This document shows positions 24,570 through 34,092 of a stretch of 37,879 bases of DNA, in pieces. The notes under the pieces were generated by a model. That model did no database searches and had not been told where the DNA came from. It saw only the letters and a list, made by a program, of their open reading frames with translations. Position numbers and translations under genes: made by a program. Position 1 is the stretch's first letter, and every line of letters starts with the position of its first letter. The stretch spans positions 1-37,879 of the forward strand of contig DROE01000098.1 of NCBI GenBank assembly GCA_011322005.1, read 5' to 3'. The DNA comes from Devosia sp. GTDB lineage: Bacteria; Pseudomonadota; Alphaproteobacteria; Rhizobiales; Devosiaceae.

Positions 24570-26387
24570 ATGGCGGGGAATATGCAGGAGAGCGAGCCGG
24601 AATATTTCCTCAATGTTTCCTCCTCGGCCTCTGGAAAAAGCTGGCGCGACCGGCTCGATGTCGCCGCACGGCGCACCGCAAAAGCCATTTCCCAGCAGAC
24701 CGGGCTCAGTGAAATCGTGGCGCGTATCCTTGCGGCGCGCGGGGTTGAGGTGGACGGAGCGGAGGCGTTTCTCGCCCCCACCATTCGTGACCTGATGCCC
24801 GACCCCTCAACTCTGACGGATATGGACGCAACCGCCGAACGGCTTGCCGATGCCATCCGAAACAGGGAACAGATTGCCCTGTTTGGCGATTATGATGTGG
24901 ACGGAGCCAGCTCGTGCGCGCTGATGCTGCGCTACCTGCGTTTCTTTGGTCTTGAGCCATTGTGCTATATACCGGATCGGATATTCGAGGGGTACGGGCC
25001 CAATATTGGCGCAATCGACAAGCTGATCGAGCAGGGTTGCGAACTGCTGATTATGCTGGATTGCGGCACCACGAGCACAAAGGCCATTGCCCACGCCCGG
25101 GAGCGAGGCTGCAACGTGCTCGTTCTGGACCACCATCTGGCCGAGGGCGAACTGCCCGAAGCCAACGCGCTGGTTAATCCAAATCGGGCCAATGATATTT
25201 CGCAACTTGGCTATCTGTGCGCGGCCGGGGTGACCTTCATGGCGCTGGTCGCCACCAGCCGGGTTTTGCGCAATCGAGGGGAAAGCGGGCTGCCCGATCT
25301 GATGGCCTATTCAGACCTTGTGGCACTGGCCACCATATGCGACGTGGTGCCGCTGAGGGGGGTGAACCGGGCCTTTGTACACCGCGGTATTGAAATTATG
25401 CGGGAGGGTCGGAACCTTGGCATAGCCAACCTGGCGCTTGCAGCAAGAATTACCGGGCCGCTCACCCCCTATCATCTGGGGTTCGTAATCGGCCCGCGCA
25501 TCAATGCCGGGGGGCGGATCGGAGATGCGGGCCTGGGTGCCCGGCTGCTCTCGACCACCTCGGAGGAAGAGGCGATTGCGATTGCGGCAAGTCTGGATGA
25601 ACTCAATTCCGAACGCCAGCGCATAGAAATCAGCGCTGTTGAAGAGGCAACAGCGGTGGCCGAGGCCGAAATCGGGAAAGGGGAGGGCCCCTCTGTGCTG
25701 GTTCTGGCCTCCGAACACTGGCACCCCGGCGTGGTCGGGCTGGTGGCGGCCCGCCTCAAAGAGCGCTTCAATCGCCCCGCTTTTGCCATTGCACTGAGGC
25801 CCGATGGCACCGGCACCGGTTCGGGGCGCTCGGTGCCGGGGGTGGACATCGGACAGGCCGTGTTGCGTGCCGTTGAGGATAAACTGGTTGCAAAAGGGGG
25901 CGGGCACGCCATGGCGGCGGGGGTCACGCTTTCCCAGGAACAGATTGCAGGGTTTCGTGCCCTTTTGAATACAGAATTGGCAGAAGCGGTTGCCCGGGCG
26001 CGGCACAAGTCATTCGTTTCCATTGATGCGGCCATCACCGCACGCACCGCCAGCGTCGATTTTGTAGAGGATTTCAACCGGGCGGGGCCGTTTGGTTCGG
26101 GAAACTCCAATCCGGTCTTCGCCCTGGCCGGGCATAGGGTCAAATTTGCTGACATCGTGGGCAAGGGCGGGCATGTGCGCTGCACGCTGGCCAGCGATGA
26201 GGGTGCTTCAATCAAGGCAATCGCGTTCCGCGCCGCCAGCGAGGAGTTGGGTCAATTGTTGCTCAACGCCTCCAGAGACAAGCCGCTGCACATTTGTGGA
26301 ACGCTGGCAATCGACCATTGGCAGGGTCGGCGAAAGGTGCAGATGCGCATAATCGATGCTGCGGACCCGGTAAGGTCAGGCTGGTAG
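24570..26387 (+). CDS. recJ: Single-stranded-DNA-specific exonuclease RecJ
   Basis: A 605-residue DHH-family 5'-3' exonuclease of recombination and repair. The N-terminal DHH domain has the metal motifs FGDYDVDGASS, LDCGTT and LDHHLAEG; a central VVPLRGVNRAFV stretch and the DHHA1 domain with KGGGHAMAAGVTL follow, then a C-terminal OB-like domain (about 455-600). Eleven nt separate it from the hom stop, so the genes are likely co-transcribed. ATG 24582 is an alternative start with a slightly better upstream GGCGGGG. In several Rhizobiales glpX lies between hom and recJ; it is absent here. Confidence 0.95.
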   Translation: MAGNMQESEPEYFLNVSSSASGKSWRDRLDVAARRTAKAISQQTGLSEIVARILAARGVEVDGAEAFLAPTIRDLMPDPSTLTDMDATAERLADAIRNREQIALFGDYDVDGASSCALMLRYLRFFGLEPLCYIPDRIFEGYGPNIGAIDKLIEQGCELLIMLDCGTTSTKAIAHARERGCNVLVLDHHLAEGELPEANALVNPNRANDISQLGYLCAAGVTFMALVATSRVLRNRGESGLPDLMAYSDLVALATICDVVPLRGVNRAFVHRGIEIMREGRNLGIANLALAARITGPLTPYHLGFVIGPRINAGGRIGDAGLGARLLSTTSEEEAIAIAASLDELNSERQRIEISAVEEATAVAEAEIGKGEGPSVLVLASEHWHPGVVGLVAARLKERFNRPAFAIALRPDGTGTGSGRSVPGVDIGQAVLRAVEDKLVAKGGGHAMAAGVTLSQEQIAGFRALLNTELAEAVARARHKSFVSIDAAITARTASVDFVEDFNRAGPFGSGNSNPVFALAGHRVKFADIVGKGGHVRCTLASDEGASIKAIAFRAASEELGQLLLNASRDKPLHICGTLAIDHWQGRRKVQMRIIDAADPVRSGW

Positions 26388-26446
26388 GCGCTGGTAGATT
26401 CTTTCACCCAAACAAAGACTTGCCTGCTCTCAATTGACAACACCAC

Positions 26447-26474
26447 TTGCAGTTGCGTCTCATGGCGCTAATAT
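26447..26474 (+). promoter_or_regulatory. Candidate promoter of the cyclopropane synthase gene
   Basis: TTGCAG (26447-26452), 16-bp spacer, TAATAT (26469-26474). It lies about 120 nt before the start at 26593, in the 205-bp gap after recJ, where nothing else was recognised. Confidence 0.4.
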
Positions 26475-26592
26475 AAAGTTGTGGACAAGTTGGGAGAGGC
26501 ATACAGCGTACCGGCATATTATCTGGCGGACAGGGGAGCCGTCACACAGGCTTAGATCCAGTGCCGGAACTTGACGCAAGGCCCGAAAGCCG

Positions 26593-27834
26593 ATGAATGA
26601 GAGTGCGATACGGAGCAAGCCCGGCTCGGTCGGGATAATTACCCGGATGTTGTCCGGTATTGTGGAGCGGGTGGCCACCAGATTGATGGGTGAGCCCCAT
26701 GCCGGGGCGCTCACGGTGAAATTCCCCAATGGCAGCGTACGAACCATGGGTGATCCGGCGGCCGGACCGCACGCAACTCTGAAACTTAACAATTTCAAGG
26801 TTTTACGCCAGGCGATGCGCCGGGGCACCGTGGGATTTGCCGCTGCATACATGAACGGAGACGTCGAGTCCGAAGACTTAACAGCTTTATTCAGGTTTTT
26901 TCTGCAAAATATTGAATTATTTGAAAATGCCAATCCCGGATTGTTTCGGCGTGCGGCCAAGGATTTGGCCTATCATTTGTCGCGGGGCAACACCCGCGAT
27001 GGTGCCAAGCAAAATATTTCCGAACATTATGACCTGGGCAACGAGTTTTATGCCAAGTGGCTTGACCCCTCGATGACCTATTCGTCAGCCCTTTTCACCT
27101 CTGAAGAGCAAAGCCTGGAAGAGGCGCAACGGCAGAAATATCACCAGGTTGCCGATATGGCCGGCGTCAAGTCAGGGCACAGGGTTCTGGAGATCGGGTG
27201 CGGTTGGGGCGGATTGGCCGAGGTTCTCACGCAGGATTATGGTGCTGAGGTCACAGGCATCACTCTCTCCCGCGAACAGTTGAAATTTGCGCGGGCCCGT
27301 CTGGAGGCGCAGGGTCTGGACCGATTGGCCAATCTTGTTTTCCAGGACTAACGCGATACCGAAGGTCAATTTGACCATGTGTGCTCCATCGAGATGATCG
27401 AGGCGGTGGGCGAGGCGCACTGGCCCAGATATTTCAGGGCCGTGCATGACCGCCTCAAGCCCGGCGGAACTGCCTCCATCCAGGCAATAACTATCGCAGA
27501 AGAGCATTTTGAAGCCTATCGCACCGGTCCCGACTTCATCCAGCGCTACATTTTCCCTGGCGGGATGCTTTTGACAAAGCATGCCATGCTTGAGCAGGGA
27601 AAAAGAGTGGGGCTTGTGCTGGAAGAAACCAAGAATTTTCGTCTCTCCTATGCGAAAACCCTGCGTCTGTGGCGGGAGCGGTTTCTCACGCGCTGGTCAG
27701 AAATTGCGTCTCTGGGTTTTGATGAGGAGTTCAGACGCAAATGGACCTATTACCTCTCCTACTGTGAAGCCGGGTTCACAGAGGGCTTTATCGACGTGGG
27801 CATTTATCAGTACAGGCGTCCCCCAATGGGTTAG
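26593..27834 (+). pseudogene. cfa: Cyclopropane-fatty-acyl-phospholipid synthase, split by an in-frame stop
   Basis: SAM-dependent enzyme that adds a methylene bridge to unsaturated membrane lipids. The whole gene is present in one frame (414 codons with the stop): N-terminal lipid-binding region, KQNISEHYDLGNEFYAKWLD, the SAM motif VLEIGCGWGG, then a TAA at 27349-27351, after which the same frame continues with RDTEGQFDHVCSIEMIEAVGE, PGGMLLTKH and the family C-terminus. The conserved motif here is QDYRD, so TAA replaces a Tyr codon (TAC/TAT) by one base. No other damage is seen; the change is very recent, a sequence error, or is read through. As written, translation yields 252 residues without the catalytic C-terminal half. 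Confidence 0.85.
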
Positions 27835-28051
27835 ACATAACCCGTACGGGAGAGCTTTCGGGATAGGCCACATATTGTCCCGGAAAGGAAAACGGTCGGA
27901 TGCTTCAACCACCTGAAGCGGCGGACGTCCATTGCGGTTTGAATATTCGCGCAACTTTACATTCCATCCGGGTTGTCCTCCGGAAGGGTGTATCTGGTGG
28001 TACCCGGTGAGATGCTTCAGACTCTCTTGGTGCAAAAAAAGGAAAGTTCCT

Positions 28052-29458
28052 ATGTCAAAAGCGGAAATCGGCGTGTTCGGACTGGCGGTTATGGGCTCCA
28101 ATCTGGCGTTGAATATTGCTGATCACGGCTACAAGGTCGCGCTGAGTAACCGTACTTCATCAAAGATAGATCAGATGATGGAGTCGGCGGGAGAACTTGC
28201 CGGCCGGTTCATTCCCAACACCGGTCTCGGTGCCTTTGTGCGCTCAATCAAGAAGCCGCGCGCGATAATAATAATGGTCAAAGCGGGAAAACCGGTCGAC
28301 CTGACCATTCAGGCGCTGCTTGAGCATATGGAGGAGGGGGACGCCATCATTGAGGCGGGCAATGCCAACTATCGTGACAGTATGCGCCGCTTTGAAGAGT
28401 TGCGTGCCCGGGGCATCGGATTTTTGGGCGTGGGAGTTTCCGGGGGCGAAGAGGGCGCGCGCTTTGGTCCCTCGATCATGGCTGGCGGCTCAAAGGACCA
28501 GTGGCACAACGCAGAAGAAATTTTAACGGCAATTTCAGCCAAGTTCAACGGCGAGCCCTGCGCAGCCTATCTGGGAACGAGCGGGGCGGGGCATTTCGTC
28601 AAGACCATCCACAACGGCATCGAATACGCGGATATGCAGATGATTGCGGAAGTGTTTGGGGTTATGCGCGACGGGCTTGGAATGACCCCGGCCGAATGCG
28701 CACAGGTGTTCAAGAAATGGAACGAAGGGCCACTCAATTCCTATCTGATTGAAATCACCGGGCTGGTGCTCGAAGCTGTAGATGAAAAAACCGGCAAACC
28801 CCTGGTGGAACTCATTCTTGACAAGGCCGGGCAAAAAGGCACCGGGCGCTGGTCGGCGATCGCCGCGCAGGAACTCGGCGTGGCTGCAACAACAATAGAA
28901 GGAGCGGTGGCTGCACGCGCCATTTCCGCCCTTAAAGAGGAACGTATCGCAGCACAGTCGGTTTATGGCGCGCCGGGTGCGGGAGAAGCCAAAATGTCCC
29001 TTGGGCAGTTGGAACAGGCCCTGCTTGCCGGTAAAATTGCTGCGTACGCGCAAGGGTTTGCCATCATGAAAAAGGCCTCCGAGGAAAACGGCTGGGAGCT
29101 GCCTTTGGGCACCATCGCACGCATCTGGCGGGCGGGCTGTATAATTCGCTCGGGTTTTCTGGACCAGATGGCAAAGTCCTATGAGAAAGACCATGCGGTC
29201 AATCTGCTGGTAGCGCCGGATTTCGTTGAGATAATGCAGGCTAGCAGTGATGCACTGCGCAATGTCGTGGCGGCAGGCGCACTTGGCGCGTTTCCGTTGC
29301 CTTGCCTTTCTGCGGCTCTCGCCTACTTCGATGGCTACCGGCGGGCCGAGGGAACTGCCAACCTTATTCAGGGCCAGCGCGACTTTTTTGGAGCCCACGG
29401 TTTTGTTCTTACCGATCGGGAAGGCGAACAGCACGGCGACTGGCCCTCAACGCTTTGA
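28052..29458 (+). CDS. gnd: 6-phosphogluconate dehydrogenase, decarboxylating
   Basis: Oxidises 6-phosphogluconate to ribulose 5-phosphate and CO2 with NADP in the oxidative pentose phosphate pathway. The 468-residue length is that of the long homodimeric form. IGVFGLAVMGSNLALNIADHG is the NADP-binding start, with SNRTSSK choosing NADP; GVSGGEEGARFGPSIMAGG carries substrate residues, GHFVKTIHNGIEYADMQ the catalytic Lys and Asn, and KGTGRW and the C-terminal RDFFGAH tail are conserved. Start at 28052 follows AGGAAAG; the frame extends to 27932 but the extra residues are not Gnd-like. Monocistronic by spacing. Confidence 0.96.
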   Translation: MSKAEIGVFGLAVMGSNLALNIADHGYKVALSNRTSSKIDQMMESAGELAGRFIPNTGLGAFVRSIKKPRAIIIMVKAGKPVDLTIQALLEHMEEGDAIIEAGNANYRDSMRRFEELRARGIGFLGVGVSGGEEGARFGPSIMAGGSKDQWHNAEEILTAISAKFNGEPCAAYLGTSGAGHFVKTIHNGIEYADMQMIAEVFGVMRDGLGMTPAECAQVFKKWNEGPLNSYLIEITGLVLEAVDEKTGKPLVELILDKAGQKGTGRWSAIAAQELGVAATTIEGAVAARAISALKEERIAAQSVYGAPGAGEAKMSLGQLEQALLAGKIAAYAQGFAIMKKASEENGWELPLGTIARIWRAGCIIRSGFLDQMAKSYEKDHAVNLLVAPDFVEIMQASSDALRNVVAAGALGAFPLPCLSAALAYFDGYRRAEGTANLIQGQRDFFGAHGFVLTDREGEQHGDWPSTL

Positions 29459-29487
29459 AGCGCGCTTTGTTGATCTTGCTCGGCCCC

Positions 29488-29664
29488 TAGACCGTTTCCT
29501 GTTTGGATTGCACCATTGTGACGGAGCGTTTTTGTGACAGGACCAAGCGAAGGATTGAAGACCATATCGGGATATGGCCAAAAGACTTCGCGCCGGTGTT
29601 GGTGCAAAAGAGCCCGTCCCCCTTGGGTTTCATGATTGATTCAATCTAATCATGAAGCGGTCTA
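29488..29664. repeat. Candidate dispersed intergenic repeat
   Basis: The gap after gnd is bounded by inverted arms TAGACCG (29488-29494) and CGGTCTA (29658-29664) and contains a further hairpin CATGATT-N10-AATCATG at 29631-29654. The right arm overlaps the stop codon of the GNAT gene. Sequences of this type (GACCGTTTCCTGTTTGGATT-like starts) recall short palindromic repeats scattered between genes in Hyphomicrobiales. No coding potential was seen in the 203 bp. Confidence 0.4.
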
Positions 29665-30156
29665 AAGACGCTTGAACATCACTAGAGCATCCACCATCCC
29701 CTCCCTGGGATGGTTGAAGGCCTCTGGCAGGCGGCCCACAGTCTCAAAACCAAGCTTTTCCCACAGATGGATAGCACCTTCATTGGTGGCTAGAACGAAG
29801 TTGAACTGCATGGCGGTGAAACCAGCTTTTCTTGCAATTCCCTGTGAGTGGATGCACATGGTGCTAGCGACACCCCGACCCTGCGCCGACTCTCGCACCA
29901 CAAATCCGCAATTGGCCACATGCGCACCGCCGCCGGTATGGTTGGGCCTCAAATAATAGGTGCCGACCAGACCTGAGCGGTCACTTGCAACGAATGTCTG
30001 ATGGTCCGGTGCCAGCCAGTAAGCCAGCGCATCCTTCTGGCTCATGTCACGGGGAAAGGTATAGGTTTCACCGGCTCGGATCATGGGGCGCAGAATGTTC
30101 CATATCTCGAAAAGGTCGCCCGGCTGGGCGCGGCGGATTTCAAACTCGAGCATCAT
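29662..30156 (-). CDS. GNAT-family N-acetyltransferase
   Basis: A 164-residue acetyl-CoA-dependent acetyltransferase. It starts FEIRRAQPGDLFEIWNI (GNAT beta1-alpha1), has the acetyl-CoA loop VRESAQGRGVASTM (Q/R-x-x-G-x-G/A type) near residue 93-105 and the late NFVLATNEGAIHLWEKLGF motif with the catalytic-site Asn and aromatic residues. Substrate unknown. Its ATG overlaps the TGA of the MFS gene (ATGA), indicating translational coupling; an acetyltransferase tied to an efflux pump suggests action on the same toxic compound, which is inference. Confidence 0.88.
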   Translation of the reverse strand: MMLEFEIRRAQPGDLFEIWNILRPMIRAGETYTFPRDMSQKDALAYWLAPDHQTFVASDRSGLVGTYYLRPNHTGGGAHVANCGFVVRESAQGRGVASTMCIHSQGIARKAGFTAMQFNFVLATNEGAIHLWEKLGFETVGRLPEAFNHPREGMVDALVMFKRL

Positions 30157-31469
30157 TTCTTGTTTTCGGCACGGGGAGGTACCGCAATTTCTCCGGGTTT
30201 GGCGATGTCGGGGATTCGAGTCCGGGATTCCGGCTCCTCCAGCCTTCTGAGGTGAAACCTTCGCACCGCGTAAACAAACACAAGAAAGGCCACGATAACA
30301 AGAATACCGGCGGCAAAAAAAGAAACGCCGGGAAAGTAGCCTGGTGCCTGGGGTGAAGTGGTGAAGTAGCTGAACAATTGGGTGGCGGCAAGAGGTCCGA
30401 TGATGGCGGTCAGTGAGTTGGTGGCATTGACCGCGCCTTGCAATTCCCCTTGTGCGTTATCCGGGATTTGCCGGGAGAGCAGACCATTGATGGCGGGGGC
30501 GGCCAGGCCGGAAAAGGCTCCGATGACAAGATAGAAATAAAGCCCAACCGGTGTGTGAATGAACGAGGTGCCGAAAAAGGCGATTGAAGCTGCCAACATC
30601 CCGAGTATTACAGTTGAACTTTCACCAAATCGTCGGACAACAGGGCCGATCAGCACCCCCTGGACCAGAGCGAACAACAGGCCGAACACAGCCAGGGAAC
30701 GTCCGATTTGCGAGGACGACCAGTCAAATCTCTCGATGGTGAAGAAGTTCCACACCGAGGGGTATGTCTGGCTGGCAAGAGAAAACAGGAACAGAGTTCC
30801 CAGCAGCCATAAGATTACCGGAAACGGACGAAAGGCCAGGATTGCGCCCAGCGGGTTGGCGCGCTTTATGTCAAAGCGGCGTCTTTTGCGTATATTAAGA
30901 CTTTCCGGTAGGATAAAGAACCCGAACAGGAAATTCGCAAACGCAAGTGCCGCGGCTGCATAGAATGGTGCACGGGGGGAAAACTCGCCCAACTCCCCCC
31001 CCACCACTGGGCCGATAATGAAGCCAAGGCCAAAGGCCGCGCCGATAAGGCCAAATCGCTGGGAGCGTTTCTCGGGGGGAGTGATGTCGGCAATATAGGC
31101 GGTGGCGGTTGCCACAGCAGCGCCCGAAATCCCCGCCAGGGCCCGCCCCACAAACAGCCAGCCAAGGGTTGGCGCAAACCCCATCAGAAGGTAGTCCGCT
31201 GTCAGCCCGAGCAGGGAGAGCAGCAATATCGGGCGCCTCCCGAACCTGTCTGAGAGATTGCCCAGCACTGGAGAGAAAATGAATTGAAGCAGTGCATAGA
31301 CGAATACCAGATAGCCGCCCATCACCGCGCTCTTGGCCACACTGTCTCCGGTCAGTTCCAGAATAAGTTGGGGCAAGACGGGGAGTATGATGCCCAGACC
31401 GATCATATCGAGCAGGATGGTAACGAGTATGAAACTCAGGGTCAGACTGGAATTTCTGGCAACAGGCAT
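30153..31469 (-). CDS. MFS efflux transporter, TCR/Tet type
   Basis: A 438-residue, 12-helix major facilitator protein. The N-terminus (LVTILLDMIGLGIILPVLPQL) and the loop GNLSDRFGRRPILLLSLLG are the signature of the tetracycline-resistance protein group (DHA1), with motif C-like GLGFIIGPVVGGELG in helix 5. These are proton-coupled exporters of drugs or metabolites; TetA identity is not implied. Coupled to the GNAT gene by a 4-bp overlap. Confidence 0.9.
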   Translation of the reverse strand: MPVARNSSLTLSFILVTILLDMIGLGIILPVLPQLILELTGDSVAKSAVMGGYLVFVYALLQFIFSPVLGNLSDRFGRRPILLLSLLGLTADYLLMGFAPTLGWLFVGRALAGISGAAVATATAYIADITPPEKRSQRFGLIGAAFGLGFIIGPVVGGELGEFSPRAPFYAAAALAFANFLFGFFILPESLNIRKRRRFDIKRANPLGAILAFRPFPVILWLLGTLFLFSLASQTYPSVWNFFTIERFDWSSSQIGRSLAVFGLLFALVQGVLIGPVVRRFGESSTVILGMLAASIAFFGTSFIHTPVGLYFYLVIGAFSGLAAPAINGLLSRQIPDNAQGELQGAVNATNSLTAIIGPLAATQLFSYFTTSPQAPGYFPGVSFFAAGILVIVAFLVFVYAVRRFHLRRLEEPESRTRIPDIAKPGEIAVPPRAENKK

Positions 31470-31559
31470 ATTTTGTTCCGGCGTTTTTCAGGCTCTGACC
31501 CGAAATGGCCAGTTGACACATTCAAGGTCGTGTTGGCAAGCGGCTGGGGCTGTGCCGCC

Positions 31560-32792
31560 CTAAGAGAAGTGTTGGGTCGTTTGAACAGTACAGACTTCCG
31601 GGTTGGGGTCGTAACCATACAGCCATTCCAGGCGGTTGAAATGACCAACCGGCCCTTGCGCGCTGACAACCATGTCCCGGATCAGTGAAAAGGGCCATTC
31701 CATATGGTAGATTGAGCCGTTACTTGCCGATATGCGCTGGACGCGCGCAACCCTCTTCTGGCGCAGGGATTGATAGCGGGCCAGGGCGCTTTGCCCATCG
31801 GGCTCAGTGACCAGGAGTGGTGCCAGGATGGCCGCATCTTCAATGCCCATGGCAGCGCCCTGAGCCTGAAAAGGCAACATGGCGTGAGCGGCGTCCCCTA
31901 TCAGCCCCACCGGCCCCTTGTGCCATTCTGAGGTGGAAACTGCGTTCAATGGCCACATGGACCACCCGGCAATGGCATTTTCGACGAGGGCTTCGATTTG
32001 GGGACTTTTCAGCAGCATTTTGGGCAGGGAAGGTTCTTGAACCTTGGAAACCTTGTTCGGATCTCCAAGCTTCTCTTTGGTGAACAAAGCCACATTGAAG
32101 CGATCATGATGCGGGTGGGGGTAGGCCACCGCGTGAAATCCGGGCCCCCAGAGCAGGCTAACCCGGTCCCTGGCAATGATATGATTGTCCGCAAGCATGG
32201 AAATGGGGATCATGGTACGCCAGGCAACATAGCCTGAGTACTTGGCCTCGGGCCCCGACATGATGACGGTACGGGTTCGCGAGTGGACGCCATCGGCTCC
32301 GATAAAAGCAAAGGGCCGCGCCTCGATAGTGCTGTGGTTGGCCTGTTCAACGGAGAGCGAAAGGCCCTTCGTATGACTAACCATATCAAACTGGCGAACT
32401 CCGAACTGTATGTCAATGTTGGCAAAACGGCGGCAGGCATTGAACAGGATATCCGCCAGATCAGCACGATGGATCACTCCATAGGGTGCGCCGAACCTGA
32501 CGGCTGCTTCCTCGCCGACCTGAAGGGAAATCAGCGGCTTCGGTCTGCGATACGGGTAGATATCGATGCTTTCGGGAACAAAACCGAACCGCGCGAGTGG
32601 CCGGGAAAGTCCCAACCTGTCCAGCACGCAGCGGGCATTGGGACTGATCTGAATGCCGGCACCGGTGGTCTCAAGTTTTTCCGTGCGCTCCAGAACCACC
32701 ACTGTTGCCCCGAATTTGGCAAGCGCCAGCGCCAGGGTCAGTCCGGCTATTCCGGCCCCTGCAATATAGATGGTGCGGCCATCAGCCACCAT
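31560..32792 (-). CDS. FAD-dependent aromatic-ring monooxygenase family protein
   Basis: A 410-residue group A flavoprotein monooxygenase. IYIAGAGIAGLTLALALAKFG is the FAD Rossmann motif, FIGADGVHSRTR the DG motif, and GLIGDAAHAMLPFQAQGAAMGIEDA the second FAD-binding GD motif. Salicylate hydroxylase, 3-hydroxybenzoate 6-hydroxylase and UbiH-like enzymes share this layout. No ring-cleavage genes lie nearby, so the substrate is unknown. The zinc-finger gene lies 10 nt upstream on the same strand, so both are likely one operon. Confidence 0.88.
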   Translation of the reverse strand: MVADGRTIYIAGAGIAGLTLALALAKFGATVVVLERTEKLETTGAGIQISPNARCVLDRLGLSRPLARFGFVPESIDIYPYRRPKPLISLQVGEEAAVRFGAPYGVIHRADLADILFNACRRFANIDIQFGVRQFDMVSHTKGLSLSVEQANHSTIEARPFAFIGADGVHSRTRTVIMSGPEAKYSGYVAWRTMIPISMLADNHIIARDRVSLLWGPGFHAVAYPHPHHDRFNVALFTKEKLGDPNKVSKVQEPSLPKMLLKSPQIEALVENAIAGWSMWPLNAVSTSEWHKGPVGLIGDAAHAMLPFQAQGAAMGIEDAAILAPLLVTEPDGQSALARYQSLRQKRVARVQRISASNGSIYHMEWPFSLIRDMVVSAQGPVGHFNRLEWLYGYDPNPEVCTVQTTQHFS

Positions 32793-32802
32793 TGTTCAGC
32801 AC

Positions 32803-33048
32803 TCAGGCCTGTTGGGGTTGATAGACAGCGGATATCGGATCCGAGAGGCCCGCTGTGATTTTTGCGCTGAATACATAATGCGTTGAGCAATAAGGACACA
32901 CGATTTCGTTTTCCTTGCCCATATCCAGATAAACATGGGGGTGGTCAAACGGGGGCAGGGCCCCGATACACTGAAACTCCCGTGCGCCGATTTCAATCTT
33001 TGAAATGCCATCCGTGTTGTGGAAGTGGGGAATGCCCGCGTGTGCCAT
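32803..33048 (-). CDS. Zinc-finger domain protein (zf-CHCC / NDUFS6-like)
   Basis: An 81-residue protein with C-x8-H-type spacing in FQCIGALPPFDHPHVYLDMG and IVCPYCSTHYVF, the CHCC zinc site shared with the complex I accessory subunit NDUFS6 and bacterial small zinc-finger proteins of alphaproteobacteria. It could be an accessory of respiratory complex I; that is known for the mitochondrial relative only. First gene before the FAD monooxygenase; divergent from the hydrolase at 33247. Confidence 0.85.
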   Translation of the reverse strand: MAHAGIPHFHNTDGISKIEIGAREFQCIGALPPFDHPHVYLDMGKENEIVCPYCSTHYVFSAKITAGLSDPISAVYQPQQA

Positions 33049-33246
33049 TTTTCAAGCTCTTGGTTGTTGATTTTGAGAACCGGGGCGACCATAAGCCCGG
33101 GAGAGACGAATTGCCAGCGGGATTTGGCTCGCGCCAGAGGTAAATCCTTGTTTCCAGGCATGGGGGGAAAGTGACTTCGCTTCCAGAGCAATCGGCCCTA
33201 AACTACACAGTACAGATTCACCCAGTCAGAAAGTGCTCCTTCAAAG

Positions 33247-34005
33247 ATGCCCGTATTTTTGTCCCAAGGCATAGAAATTGCCTATGAAACCTATGGAACT
33301 GGCAACAGCCCCATTGTTCTGGTGCATGGCTTTGCCTCCAGCGGCGCGATAAACTGGCGTGATACGGGCTGGACGGATCTGTTGGTAGAGGCAGGCTATT
33401 CCCCCGTTACCATCGACAATCGCGGACATGGGAAGTCTGAAAAACTTTACGACCCCGAAATGTATCCGGCGCGGCGCATGGCCGAAGACCTGGCGGGACT
33501 GATTTCCCATCTTGGTATGGGGCCGGTTCCCGTGATGGGGTACTCCATGGGTGCACGCATATGCGCCTTTGCGATGATGGACCGGCCCGAGCTGATTTCA
33601 TGTGGAATATTTGGCGGACTTGGAATAAACATGATCCGTGGCCTTTCCGGGTCCGAAAGAATTGTTGAGGCATTGCTGGCGAAAAGCGTTGATGATGTCA
33701 CCTCGCCAGTGGGGCGGCAATTTCGCCTGTTCGCAGAGCATACGGGCGGTGACTTGGGGGCGCTTGCGGCCTGCATGCAGGCCTCGCGTTCCAAAATCAC
33801 AGAAGATGATATATCCCGGATTGAAGCACCCGTTCTGGTAGCGGTGGGAAGCAACGATGATATTGGGGGGTCGCCACAGGAACTTGCAGCCCTGATTCCG
33901 AACGGGGAGGCGTTGCTTATTCCCGATCGCGATCACATGCGCGCCACCGGTGACAAAGTGTTTAAGGCCGGCGTTCTTGACTTTCTGGCACGAGTCCCCA
34001 GCTAA
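33247..34005 (+). CDS. Alpha/beta-fold hydrolase
   Basis: A 252-residue esterase/hydrolase-like protein. PIVLVHGFASSG gives the oxyanion-hole HGF motif, GYSMGARICAF the nucleophile elbow (G-x-S-x-G), ending with a late DRDH region (PDRDHMRATG) that supplies His; an Asp follows VAVGSNDD. Substrate unknown. Located before cysE on the same strand, a common alphaproteobacterial order. ATG at 33247 has no strong ribosome site. Confidence 0.88.
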   Translation: MPVFLSQGIEIAYETYGTGNSPIVLVHGFASSGAINWRDTGWTDLLVEAGYSPVTIDNRGHGKSEKLYDPEMYPARRMAEDLAGLISHLGMGPVPVMGYSMGARICAFAMMDRPELISCGIFGGLGINMIRGLSGSERIVEALLAKSVDDVTSPVGRQFRLFAEHTGGDLGALAACMQASRSKITEDDISRIEAPVLVAVGSNDDIGGSPQELAALIPNGEALLIPDRDHMRATGDKVFKAGVLDFLARVPS

Positions 34006-34092
34006 TGCGTTTGGAGCCGCGCCGTGTCAGAGTTCCGCGGAAGTGCGACCGCACCAATGCAGACATCGCAATGAAGATATTGGAGAAAAGCT

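Noticed and set aside
27841..27850. CCCGTACGGG palindrome after cfa
   Set aside because: Ten bases in GC-rich DNA, not at a clear promoter or terminator position; likely chance.
28535..29434. 299-codon minus-strand frame opposite gnd
   Set aside because: Antisense shadow; gnd is well conserved over the same span.
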